From Elusimicrobiota bacterium (GTDB lineage: Bacteria > Elusimicrobiota > Elusimicrobia > UBA1565 > UBA9628): a stretch of DNA of 46,130 nt. The position numbers and the translations under genes were made by a program. The DNA lies in the NCBI GenBank assembly GCA_027452025.1, contig DAIDHI010000060.1:1-46130 (forward strand), given 5' to 3'. This document shows, piece after piece, positions 24,102 through 31,595 of this stretch (position 1 is its first letter; each line of letters begins with the position of its first letter). The notes under the pieces were generated by a model. It saw only the letters and a list, made by a program, of their open reading frames with translations. It was not told the origin of the DNA and did not search any database.

Positions 24102-24852
24102 CGGGGATGTAGACCCGCGCCTGGCGGACGCAGGCGAAGTTCACTTTGTGCGGAAAGTCGCTCTCGGCGATCGTCGGCACGCCGGCCTCGGGCACTCCCT
24201 GCTGGGTGACGAGTTCGACGTGCCCGGACCGCGGATCCGAGCGGCAGACGCCGGGCGGGTAAAAAATGAGCGCGCCGGGGGGAAGGGTCGAGACGCGCCG
24301 CAGATCGGCGGCCGGCACGAGAAATAGATGCAGGCGGTCCAGGACCTTGGGCGCCAGATGGCGCGCGAAGTCGTAGGCGCGGCTGCCCGCGATGCCGTCG
24401 ATGGGAAGCCCGGCGCGGCGCAGGGTCTCCTTGACGGCGTAGAGACACTCCTCGAAGGGGTGCTGGCCGAAGACCGCGGAGGCGTGGGCCAGCGCGCGTC
24501 CGCGCTCGGCCGAGTATCTCAGGAAGTCGGCGGGGAGCTTCCCGGCCGCGACGAGGGCCGCCACGCTCGGCGTCTCGAGCCCCGGGGGAGGAGCGGGCAA
24601 GCGCGTGGGCTCCTCGCGCGGGCGGCCGGGGGCCACGATGCGCACCGGCCCGCGATCGGTGGAGATGACCGTCGTCGGCTGAACCTTCGTCTCGTAGCAG
24701 GAACCGTCGAAGCAGGGCCCCTTGACGGATATTCTTTTCGCGGCCAAATGGGAGCGCTGCAGAGACGCCACGGCCGCCAAAGCGTCTTGCTCCGACGCTC
24801 CGGTCTGGGCGCTGGCAAAGACGGCGAGGCCGGCGAGCAGCAGGGCGTGCAT
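24094..24852 (-). CDS. secreted protein with papain-like (NlpC/CHAP-like) features
   Basis: ATG 24852 starts a short signal peptide (MHALLLAGLAVFASAQ); the frame upstream is open but overlaps the Nudix gene. The C-terminal ~130 residues contain a helix beginning EECLYAVKETLRRAG, then LPPGALIFYPPG and SGHVELVTQ. A cysteine at the start of a helix and a histidine in a G-H-V strand, separated by a PGAL-type strand, is the layout of NlpC/P60 and CHAP amidases that cut peptidoglycan peptides. The assignment is by pattern only. The length of 252 residues fits an exported wall hydrolase. It has two further cysteine pairs (CFDGSC; VCRSD). Confidence 0.6.
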   Translation of the reverse strand: MHALLLAGLAVFASAQTGASEQDALAAVASLQRSHLAAKRISVKGPCFDGSCYETKVQPTTVISTDRGPVRIVAPGRPREEPTRLPAPPPGLETPSVAALVAAGKLPADFLRYSAERGRALAHASAVFGQHPFEECLYAVKETLRRAGLPIDGIAGSRAYDFARHLAPKVLDRLHLFLVPAADLRRVSTLPPGALIFYPPGVCRSDPRSGHVELVTQQGVPEAGVPTIAESDFPHKVNFACVRQARVYIPVN

Positions 24853-24932
24853 GCGCCGATAGGATAGGCCGCCGGCCGCCCTCCGTACGGTAAAAAAACG
24901 GCACGAGCGGGTAAATTGCCGGATAAGGACTT

Positions 24933-24941
24933 TGTTATAAT
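24933..24941 (+). promoter_or_regulatory. extended -10 promoter of the Nudix-patatin operon
   Basis: TGT followed by a perfect TATAAT (24936-24941) lies 19 bases before the ATG at 24961. The best -35 at 17-base spacing is poor (aaattg), as expected for an extended -10 element. Confidence 0.6.
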
Positions 24942-24960
24942 CGCGCCGACGCGAGACCTC

Positions 24961-25521
24961 ATGAAAAAGAGCCCTTCCGCCGCCGACAAGCGCCTGCTCG
25001 AGACGTTCGTCAGCCGCAAGACGGTCTACGAGGGGCGCATGGTCGATTTCGTGGTCGACACCGTCGGGCTTCCCAACGGCAAGCGCGCCACGCGGGAGTT
25101 CATGGACCACCCCGGAGCCGTCGGCATCGTGCCCTTTATCGACGAGGACACCATCGCCATGGTGCGGCAGTACCGCCATCCGGTCGGGGAAATCACCTTG
25201 GAGCTGCCGGCTGGAAAGCTCGACGCCGGCGAGCCCGTCCTGGCCTGTGTCCGCCGGGAGCTTCACGAAGAGACGGGCTATGCTCCGCGCAAGCTCACGC
25301 ACCTGTTGGACTATTGGCCGACCTGCGCCTTCGCCAATGAGATCCTGCACCTTTACGTTGCCGAGGGTCTGACCGCGGGCAAGCGCCACCCCGACGACGA
25401 CGAGTTCCTCGACGTCGTGCGGCTGCCCTTCGCCCGGGCCCTCGAGGCCGTGCGGACGGGCCGCATCAAGGACTCGAAGACGATCATCGGCCTGCTCGCC
25501 TGCGCCCTCTGGCGCCGATGA
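24961..25521 (+). CDS. Nudix hydrolase, ADP-ribose pyrophosphatase-like
   Basis: I start it at ATG 24961, downstream of the promoter; the open frame upstream includes the -10 box. The Nudix box is exact at residues 85-107: G(x5)E(x7)REL-H-EE-T-GY. Upstream are GAVGIVPFIDEDTIAMVRQY and ELPAGK, typical of the NudF/ADP-ribose pyrophosphatase group, which split nucleoside-diphosphate sugars in the cytoplasm. The length of 186 residues is usual. The stop overlaps the start of the cNMP-patatin gene (ATGA), so the two are coupled. Confidence 0.92.
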   Translation: MKKSPSAADKRLLETFVSRKTVYEGRMVDFVVDTVGLPNGKRATREFMDHPGAVGIVPFIDEDTIAMVRQYRHPVGEITLELPAGKLDAGEPVLACVRRELHEETGYAPRKLTHLLDYWPTCAFANEILHLYVAEGLTAGKRHPDDDEFLDVVRLPFARALEAVRTGRIKDSKTIIGLLACALWRR

Positions 25522-27578
25522 CTCCCGAAGAGTTCCCGGCCTGGGAGCCGTTTCTCAAGCGCATCTCTCTTTTTGCCGGCCTTTCGACCGACGACATGGC
25601 GCGCGTCGCCGCGCGCATGCAGATCCTCTCGATGCCCAAAGGCGCCACGCTCTTCCAGCAGGGCGCGGAATCCGACGCGCTCTACGTCATCACGTCGGGC
25701 CAGGTCCGCGTCGTGCGTGAAGTGAAGGGCATGGAGGTCGTCGACGCCTTTCTGGGACGCGGCGATACGCTGGGCGAGGGCGGCGTGCTCACCGGCGAGC
25801 CGCGCACGACGACGATCCGCCTGGCCACGACCTGCGAGTTCCTCAAGCTCCTCAAGAAGGACTTCGAGGAGATTCTGCGCGAGACGCCCTCCATCCTGCT
25901 GCACCTGTCGCGCATCGTGATGATGCGCCTCATAGAGACCAACCGCCCGGGCCAAAAGCGCAAGGAGGTCAACCAGCTCTTCGCCCTCAACACGGCTCTG
26001 CCGCGGCCCGATCGCATCCTGCTGACGGCGCAGCTCGGGCTGCAGCTGCTCGAGCAGACGCGCCGGCGCGTGCTTGTCGTCGAGATGACGCCGGACGCCG
26101 GCGGAGTGGCCAGGGCCCTGGGCCTGAAGCCCTCCCTTGTGACGGAGCAGTCGCTGCGCGAGATCAACCTGCGCGATCCCGTGCGCGTGCGCACCCTGGC
26201 GCAGCAGCATCCCTCCGGCCTGGAGATCCTCACCATGCCGGCCTCGACTCTCGGCGGGAGGCTCTACTCCGGCATCTACCTGTTCCTCAACTTCTTGCGC
26301 GAGATCCACGATCTCGTGCTCGTGTCGCTGGGCGGGGAGCTCGGCGACGTCGAGCGCAGCGTGCTCGCGGAATGCGACAAGGCCCTGGTCGCCGGAAGCG
26401 AGGCGGCGCGCCCGCAGTTCCGGCAGCTCGAGGCGGAGCTCGCGGGGCTCATCGAGCCGAAGCGCCTGACGCGCCTATGGCTGGGCGAACTCGACGCCGA
26501 GGACGCGGCGTTGTCTCTCGACGCCGCCCCGATCGTCCTGCCGTGGAGCGCCGACGTCGGGGAACGCTTCGAGCGCAGCGGCTCGCCGTTCGAGGCCTTG
26601 GAGGCCAATCCCAAGTCGCGCGACGCGACGGAACGGCTGGCGCGCCGGCTTTGCGGCCTGCAAGTCGGCCTCGCCTTCGGCACGGGAGCGGCGCTCGGCC
26701 ATTCGCTCATCGGCATACTCAAGGTGTTCAAGAGGGAGCACATACCCATCGACGTCCTGGCCGGCACCTCCATGGGCTCGCTCGTCGCGGGACTGAGCGC
26801 CCTCGGCCTGGAGCCGGAGGAGATCGAGGACTTGGCGCTGCGCATAGACAAGGGTTGGGTCTACGAGAACCTGTTCTGGGACCTGACCTTGCCGCGCTCG
26901 GGACTGTTCGCCGGCCAGACGCTGCTGCGCTTCCTCCGGTCCTATTTCGGCACCCGGGAGTTCGCGGATCTCGAGAGGCCCTTCGCTTGCGTGGCCACCG
27001 ACATCGAGACGGGCGAGGAAGTGGTGCTCAAGGAGGGGCGGGTGGCCGAGGCGATCCGCGCCAGTTGCGGGCTGCCTTTGATCTTTCAGCCGATACGCTT
27101 GAACGGCCGCTACCTCGTCGACGGCGGCCTGGTCAACCCGGTGCCGACGAGCCTCCTCGCCGAGCAGGGCGCCGACACTCTCATCGCCGTCAACCTGACG
27201 ATGCCGGCGGGCGACAGCGCCCGGGACGTCAAGCCCAAGGGCCGCACCGTGCTCAACGCTCCCGTCGATCTGGCCAGCCTCAAGCAGTTGGCTCTGCCCG
27301 AGGTCCTCAAGGCCCCGAACATGTTCGACGTCTTCTTCCAAATGATCTATACGATGGAATACGAGATTGCTCAGTCGCGTCTGGGCTTGGCCCACATCGT
27401 GATTCATCCCGACCTCAAAGGCTTCTCTTGGACGGAGATGCACCGAGCCAAGGAGCTCATCCGGGCCGGCCAGCTCGTCGCCGAGCAGTACGTCCCGCAG
27501 ATCAAGGCGCTCATCCCTTACTTTTCGGACTCCTGCCGAGTGCCGATCCGGTTGTCGAGTCCCTTGACGAGTCAATAA
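25518..27578 (+). CDS. cyclic-nucleotide-binding / MinD-like / patatin phospholipase, NTE-like
   Basis: The domain order is clear. Residues ~8-125 are a cNMP-binding domain (ISLFAGLSTDDMARVAARM; GATLFQQG; GDTLGEGGVLTGEPRTTTIR). Residues ~165-310 resemble a MinD/ParA-type fold (LLEQTRRRVLVVEMTPDAGG; SGLEILTMPAS; FLREIHDLVLVSLGG) but without a P-loop. Residues ~385-600 are a patatin domain with GLAFGTGAALGHSLIG, GTSMG (Ser 418) and RYLVDGGLVNPVP (Asp ~535). Neuropathy-target-esterase-like enzymes of bacteria share the cNMP-patatin plan and hydrolyse phospholipids. The cNMP domain suggests control by a nucleotide. There is no signal peptide, so it is probably cytoplasmic or peripheral to the inner membrane. 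Confidence 0.9.
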   Translation: MTPEEFPAWEPFLKRISLFAGLSTDDMARVAARMQILSMPKGATLFQQGAESDALYVITSGQVRVVREVKGMEVVDAFLGRGDTLGEGGVLTGEPRTTTIRLATTCEFLKLLKKDFEEILRETPSILLHLSRIVMMRLIETNRPGQKRKEVNQLFALNTALPRPDRILLTAQLGLQLLEQTRRRVLVVEMTPDAGGVARALGLKPSLVTEQSLREINLRDPVRVRTLAQQHPSGLEILTMPASTLGGRLYSGIYLFLNFLREIHDLVLVSLGGELGDVERSVLAECDKALVAGSEAARPQFRQLEAELAGLIEPKRLTRLWLGELDAEDAALSLDAAPIVLPWSADVGERFERSGSPFEALEANPKSRDATERLARRLCGLQVGLAFGTGAALGHSLIGILKVFKREHIPIDVLAGTSMGSLVAGLSALGLEPEEIEDLALRIDKGWVYENLFWDLTLPRSGLFAGQTLLRFLRSYFGTREFADLERPFACVATDIETGEEVVLKEGRVAEAIRASCGLPLIFQPIRLNGRYLVDGGLVNPVPTSLLAEQGADTLIAVNLTMPAGDSARDVKPKGRTVLNAPVDLASLKQLALPEVLKAPNMFDVFFQMIYTMEYEIAQSRLGLAHIVIHPDLKGFSWTEMHRAKELIRAGQLVAEQYVPQIKALIPYFSDSCRVPIRLSSPLTSQ

Positions 27579-27585
27579 GCGGGGC

Positions 27586-28098
27586 CTACTCGAACAAGCG
27601 GGCGAGGCCCTTTTTCGGCTTGGGCTGGGCGGCCAGGTCGCGCCGCCATTCCGCCTTGTCGACGACGACATCGGCGGAGGCCACGGCTCCTCGATCGTTC
27701 AAGGTGATGCGGTAGCCAGGAAACTCCGGCACCACCACATAGGTCAATTCCCCCAGGAACCCGGCCGACCGTCCGTTGCGCGGCGGCAAGAGAGCGACGA
27801 TCCACATCCCGCCGTGCTGGTCGACGACGCGGGTCTTGGCCAGGACGGGCAGGGGGCCCCGGAGGCTGCGCCGGCGCGGCTTGCGCGCCGCGGCGATGAG
27901 CGAGTCCCAGTCGGTGTCGGGCTGAAGCTGAAGCTTTTCGAAGAGCGCGCAGCCGGGGGCTTGGCGGTCGGCGCAATGCAGATAGGTGAAGGTGCCGACG
28001 CGCTCGACGGCGTAGTTCATCTTGGACAGGTCCAGCAGGCGCTCTTGCGCGCGCGCCGGGGCGGCGAGGAGCAGAAGCAAAAACGCGAGGGCCTTCAC
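27586..28098 (-). CDS. secreted protein of unknown function
   Basis: A GTG at 28098 begins a clean signal peptide (ALAFLLLLLAAPARAQE). The 170-residue product has two cysteines (LHCADRQAPGCALF), probably disulphide-bonded, and beta-rich segments (GGMWIVALLPP; ELTYVVVPEFPGYRITL). No family recognised. It converges with the cNMP-patatin gene, seven bases apart, and its start lies about 45 bases from the second palindrome. Confidence 0.65.
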   Translation of the reverse strand: MKALAFLLLLLAAPARAQERLLDLSKMNYAVERVGTFTYLHCADRQAPGCALFEKLQLQPDTDWDSLIAAARKPRRRSLRGPLPVLAKTRVVDQHGGMWIVALLPPRNGRSAGFLGELTYVVVPEFPGYRITLNDRGAVASADVVVDKAEWRRDLAAQPKPKKGLARLFE

Positions 28099-28143
28099 GG
28101 CAGAAGTTTAAGACGGGCGCCTGAGGCTGTCAAGACGCTGTCG

Positions 28144-28202
28144 GGTGTCAGACGTTGACTTGTTGACTTGTCAAACAAGTCAACAAGTCAACGTCTGACA
28201 CC
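28144..28202. repeat. 59-bp near-perfect palindrome (28-bp arms, 3-base loop), REP-like
   Basis: The arms are identical to those at 18056-18115 for their outer 25 bases; only the centre differs (ttgt-caa-acaa instead of cgttt/aaacg). It overlaps the 3' end of the upstream secreted-protein gene: the stop codon and last three codons of that gene lie in the right arm. It could act as a bidirectional terminator-like hairpin between two minus-strand genes. Confidence 0.95.
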
Positions 28203-29792
28203 GCTGGGGTCGTCGGCGGCGAGGATTCGGTGGGCGGCATCGGCGTCGCCCATCGCGATCCTGACGAAGACGTCCTTGAGCGAGGCGCGCCGGCGCTTCG
28301 CGGCGACGAGCTCGCGGCCGTATGAAGAGGAAGGCAGGTACGTGCGGATCCAATCATCGAGGATCTGCCGCCAGCGCGGATCATTCGAGGCGGATTCGGC
28401 GAACAGGTAGGCGGCTTTGACGTAGTCGTCGATGTCGCGCCCCAAGGCTTGGCGCAGCTGAGCGTCGGCATCGAGGCCTGACTGGATCGGAGCGACCTGG
28501 GCGGCCCAGCCGTCGGACTCGAGGCCCGCGAGGGCGGCCTTGTCGTCCTGTCGCAGGCGCTCAAGCCCGGCTTCGTAGTCCTGGCCGCGGCGGCGGTATT
28601 CATCCCGGTCGTGCGGCGCCGCGGGGCAGCGATCGATGACGGCCAGCAGCTCGGGGCTCAGGAAGCCCTCCATGGGGTCCAGGCGCTCGAGCTCCTCTTC
28701 GAGGGAGGCGGCCGTGATCCAGCGCGCCGCCTCTTTCTGCCGCTGTCCCAGGGTCTTGAGCAGGCGACGCGAGATGCGCGATGGGCTTTTCGCGGCCCGG
28801 GCGGCGGAGTCGAAGGCGCGAGTGGCGGCGGCCGCCTGCTCGAGGTCGGCAAGCCCGGCCGCAGCCCGCGCGCTCAACGCGATCCCGCGGGCCTTGGCCT
28901 GCGCGAGCAGCCCGGCCTCGAAGGCGTCGTCGAGCAGCTTGTCGCGGGTAAGCCCCTGCGCCTGTCCCAGCGCGCGCGCCAGGGCATAATTGCGCTCCAG
29001 TCGCAGGCGCTGCTCCAGATTGGCGATGTCGTAGCGCAGGCCCCAGCCCGGGTAGCTCAGCGTCGCGTAGTCGAGGCGGCCGGTCTCGATCAACGGCGGC
29101 GCGCCCGGAGGCCGGCGCCGGTTCAAGGCGCTTTGCAGGGCTTGGAGCTGCGGCGAGTAGCCGCGCAGGTTGCCGCGGCCGAGGCGATCATAGTAGCCGG
29201 AGTCGAGCACTCCGGGCCCCGAGGATGACGCGCCGGGAGGCGGGGGCTGTTCATTGCGGGTGATGATGCGGTTGGAGGCGCCGTTCTTGCCCTCGAAGAT
29301 CCGGCTCAGGATCTCGGCGCGCTCCTCGTCCTTCATCCCGGCGTCCCTCGTCATGAGCCGCGAATCGAGGCTCGTCTTGCGCAGGCGGCCGTAGAGGCCG
29401 TTTTTGGAGGCCGGATTGAAGACGAAACGGCCCTGCTGGATCGCGCCGTCCATCGCGTTTTCGAACTGGTGGGTGCCGGAGGCGTCGTCGCGAGCCAGGC
29501 CGACCCCCAAGCCCGCGGCCTGGTCGGGATTGGCCCGGATCCAGGCCGCGATGTCGGCGAGGCGGCCTGCTTGGTCGGGATTGTCCGAGATCTGCGCGCC
29601 GAGGCTGGATTGGGCCAGGCGCTGGGCGAGCGCGGCGACGGCGGAATCGTCGGAAAGCCTGGCTTTGTAATCGGCCACCGCTTGGGCGTCGTCCGGCGCG
29701 ACCGACGAGCTGGTCGCCCGCGCGTCCGGCCGGTTGTCCATCTGCCCGGCCGCCAGAGCGGCCAAGACCAGGGCCGCCGCCAAGAGCTTCAT
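28188..29792 (-). CDS. secreted helical protein, unknown function
   Basis: ATG 29792 overlaps the PrcB-like stop (ATGA) and starts a signal peptide (LLAAALVLAALAAGQ). The 534-residue protein is rich in Ala, Arg, Gln and Leu and mostly helical (NLEQRLRLERNYALARALGQ; LEEELERLDPMEGFL), with a Pro/Gly-rich hinge near 185. I recognise no domain. The last codons (GVRR and the stop) are supplied by the 28144 palindrome, so the repeat's insertion probably replaced the original C-terminus. Last gene of the kinase-TldD run. Confidence 0.75.
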   Translation of the reverse strand: MKLLAAALVLAALAAGQMDNRPDARATSSSVAPDDAQAVADYKARLSDDSAVAALAQRLAQSSLGAQISDNPDQAGRLADIAAWIRANPDQAAGLGVGLARDDASGTHQFENAMDGAIQQGRFVFNPASKNGLYGRLRKTSLDSRLMTRDAGMKDEERAEILSRIFEGKNGASNRIITRNEQPPPPGASSSGPGVLDSGYYDRLGRGNLRGYSPQLQALQSALNRRRPPGAPPLIETGRLDYATLSYPGWGLRYDIANLEQRLRLERNYALARALGQAQGLTRDKLLDDAFEAGLLAQAKARGIALSARAAAGLADLEQAAAATRAFDSAARAAKSPSRISRRLLKTLGQRQKEAARWITAASLEEELERLDPMEGFLSPELLAVIDRCPAAPHDRDEYRRRGQDYEAGLERLRQDDKAALAGLESDGWAAQVAPIQSGLDADAQLRQALGRDIDDYVKAAYLFAESASNDPRWRQILDDWIRTYLPSSSYGRELVAAKRRRASLKDVFVRIAMGDADAAHRILAADDPSGVRR

Positions 29793-30214
29793 TGGGCCAG
29801 CTCGACTTCCACGGGCTTGCCCGTCTTCGGGAAGAGGTGGACCGAGTAAGGCTGCGTGATCGCCTGGATGACCATGCCTTTGGGCTTGAGGAAATGATAG
29901 CGCACGACGGTCTTGCCTCCGCGCTCGAAAGGCTTGTCCCAGGCGAAGGAGTATCCGCCCGTCGGCCGCTGGCCCGCGAAAACGGCCACGGCGAAGTTTT
30001 TGTCCAAATCGGCGTCCGGCGCGGGCTTGCCGATCTTGGCCCAGACGACGTCCCATTGCGCCTTGTCCTGAGCGATGAAGACATCGGGCGAGTCCAAGAG
30101 GCTGAAGGTCCCCTTCCATTCCATAGGCGGCACCACCCCTTTCGTGATCTCGGCGCGCGCCGCGCCGCCCGCGGCCGCGAGCCAAACGGCGAGCGCGAGG
30201 ATCGTCCTAGTCAT
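29789..30214 (-). CDS. PrcB-like (protease complex subunit) secreted protein
   Basis: Signal peptide (ILALAVWLAAAGGAARA), then a ~110-residue domain with the family hallmark GQRPTGGYSF followed by a basic strand, a Val-rich strand (KTVVRYHFLKP) and PYSVHLFPKTGKP near the end. In spirochetes PrcB is a subunit of a surface protease complex; many bacteria carry this domain in exported proteins of unknown role. The start overlaps the tldD 3' end by eight bases and the stop overlaps the next gene, so it is embedded in an operon with a peptidase modulator. Confidence 0.75.
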   Translation of the reverse strand: MTRTILALAVWLAAAGGAARAEITKGVVPPMEWKGTFSLLDSPDVFIAQDKAQWDVVWAKIGKPAPDADLDKNFAVAVFAGQRPTGGYSFAWDKPFERGGKTVVRYHFLKPKGMVIQAITQPYSVHLFPKTGKPVEVELAQ

Positions 30215-31595
30215 TCTTGCCCCCGACGAGGATCTTGGGCATCCGGATGGTGGGCTGGCCGTCGCCGACGGGCACGCCCTGGCCGTCCTTGCCGCATGTC
30301 CCGATGCCCCAGCCGATGTCCGAGCCGACGCGGTCGATGGAGCGCAGGACCTCGGGACCGACGCCGAGGAGGTTGGCGTCGCGGACCATGTGCTTGATCT
30401 TGCCTTCCTCGATCCAGAAGCCCTCGTCGACCTCGAAAACGAACTCCCCGGTGGCCGTATTCACCTGGCCTCCGCCCATGCGGGTGACGAAAAGGCCGGC
30501 CGCAAGCCCGCGCAGGATCTCGCCCGGGTCGTCCTTGCCCGGGGCGATGTAGAGGTTCGACATGCGCGGAATGGGACGGCACTGGAACGATTCGCGCCGT
30601 CCGTGCCCGTTGGAGGCCTTGCTTTCGCGCATGGCCGTGACGCGGTCGTAGAGGTAATCGACGAGGACGCCGTTCTTGACCAGGGTCGTCGGGCGCGCTT
30701 CGATGCCGTCGTCGTCGAAGGCGAAGGAGCCGCGGTAAAAGGGCAAGGTGGGATCGTCGACGACGGTGATGTTTTCCGGCGCCACCGTCGCGCCGATCTT
30801 CCCTTTGTAGGCGGGCGAGGAGCCCTCTTGGACGTGGTCGGCCTCCAGAGAGTGGCCGATCGCCTCGTGGATGAAGGTGCCGCCGGCGGAGGACGACAAG
30901 ATCACGGGCATCTCGCCGGCGCGGGCCTGCGGGGCGTCGAGCTTGGCGACGGCCCGCCGCGCCGCGGCGCGCGAGAAGGCCAAGGGGTCGGAATCGGTCA
31001 GGATCTCGTAGCCCTTGAGGCCGCCGATGACCTCCATGCCGGTCTGCAGGCGCCCGTCGCGTTCGGCCACGGCGACGGCGGAAAAGATGACGGACACGCG
31101 CTCCTCGCGGCGAAAGGCGCCCTCGCTGTTGAGGACGCATACGTCGCGCCGGCGCTCGCTGTAGGCGAGCGTCAACTGCCGCACGAGCGGAAATTCGGCG
31201 CGGATAGTCTCGTCGATGCGGCGCAGCAGCGCCACCTTGACGTCGAGCGGCACGGACTGCGGATCGATGCGCACGGGGTGCGTCGCGGCGGTCAGGGGGC
31301 CGACGGGCCGCGGCGCCGGCGGCGTCGCGGGGCCGAAGAGCCCGCGGCGCAGGCGCAGCGCCGCCTCGGGGTCGACGGCCTGCGCGCTTCCCTGCCGCGT
31401 CTCTATGGCGCCGTCTCTGCGCAAGAGATACCGCAGGCCGAGGCCGCGTTCCCGGCTCGCGGCGAAGTCCTCGACGCGGGATTCCTCGTACCGGATCGAG
31501 GCGGCCTGCGATTGCTCGAGATAGACCTCGCCGTAGTCGGCTCCCCCGAGCGCTCCGGCGAAGGCTTCCGGGTCGATGGCTGGCAGCAAGCTCAA
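30207..31595 (-). CDS. tldD: TldD-type zinc metalloprotease
   Basis: TldD-like peptidases degrade unfolded peptides and mature some peptide natural products such as microcins. The zinc motif HEAIGH (~243-248) is visible in GTFIHEAIGHSLEAD, and MGGGQVNTATGEF and PKILVGG occur at the end. The length is about 462 residues, as usual. No ATG is available. I chose TTG 31595, which overlaps the kinase stop as TTGA, matching the 4-base overlaps of its neighbours; TTG 31589 is possible. TldD usually works with TldE/PmbA, and none is in this window. Confidence 0.9.
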   Translation of the reverse strand: MSLLPAIDPEAFAGALGGADYGEVYLEQSQAASIRYEESRVEDFAASRERGLGLRYLLRRDGAIETRQGSAQAVDPEAALRLRRGLFGPATPPAPRPVGPLTAATHPVRIDPQSVPLDVKVALLRRIDETIRAEFPLVRQLTLAYSERRRDVCVLNSEGAFRREERVSVIFSAVAVAERDGRLQTGMEVIGGLKGYEILTDSDPLAFSRAAARRAVAKLDAPQARAGEMPVILSSSAGGTFIHEAIGHSLEADHVQEGSSPAYKGKIGATVAPENITVVDDPTLPFYRGSFAFDDDGIEARPTTLVKNGVLVDYLYDRVTAMRESKASNGHGRRESFQCRPIPRMSNLYIAPGKDDPGEILRGLAAGLFVTRMGGGQVNTATGEFVFEVDEGFWIEEGKIKHMVRDANLLGVGPEVLRSIDRVGSDIGWGIGTCGKDGQGVPVGDGQPTIRMPKILVGGKND

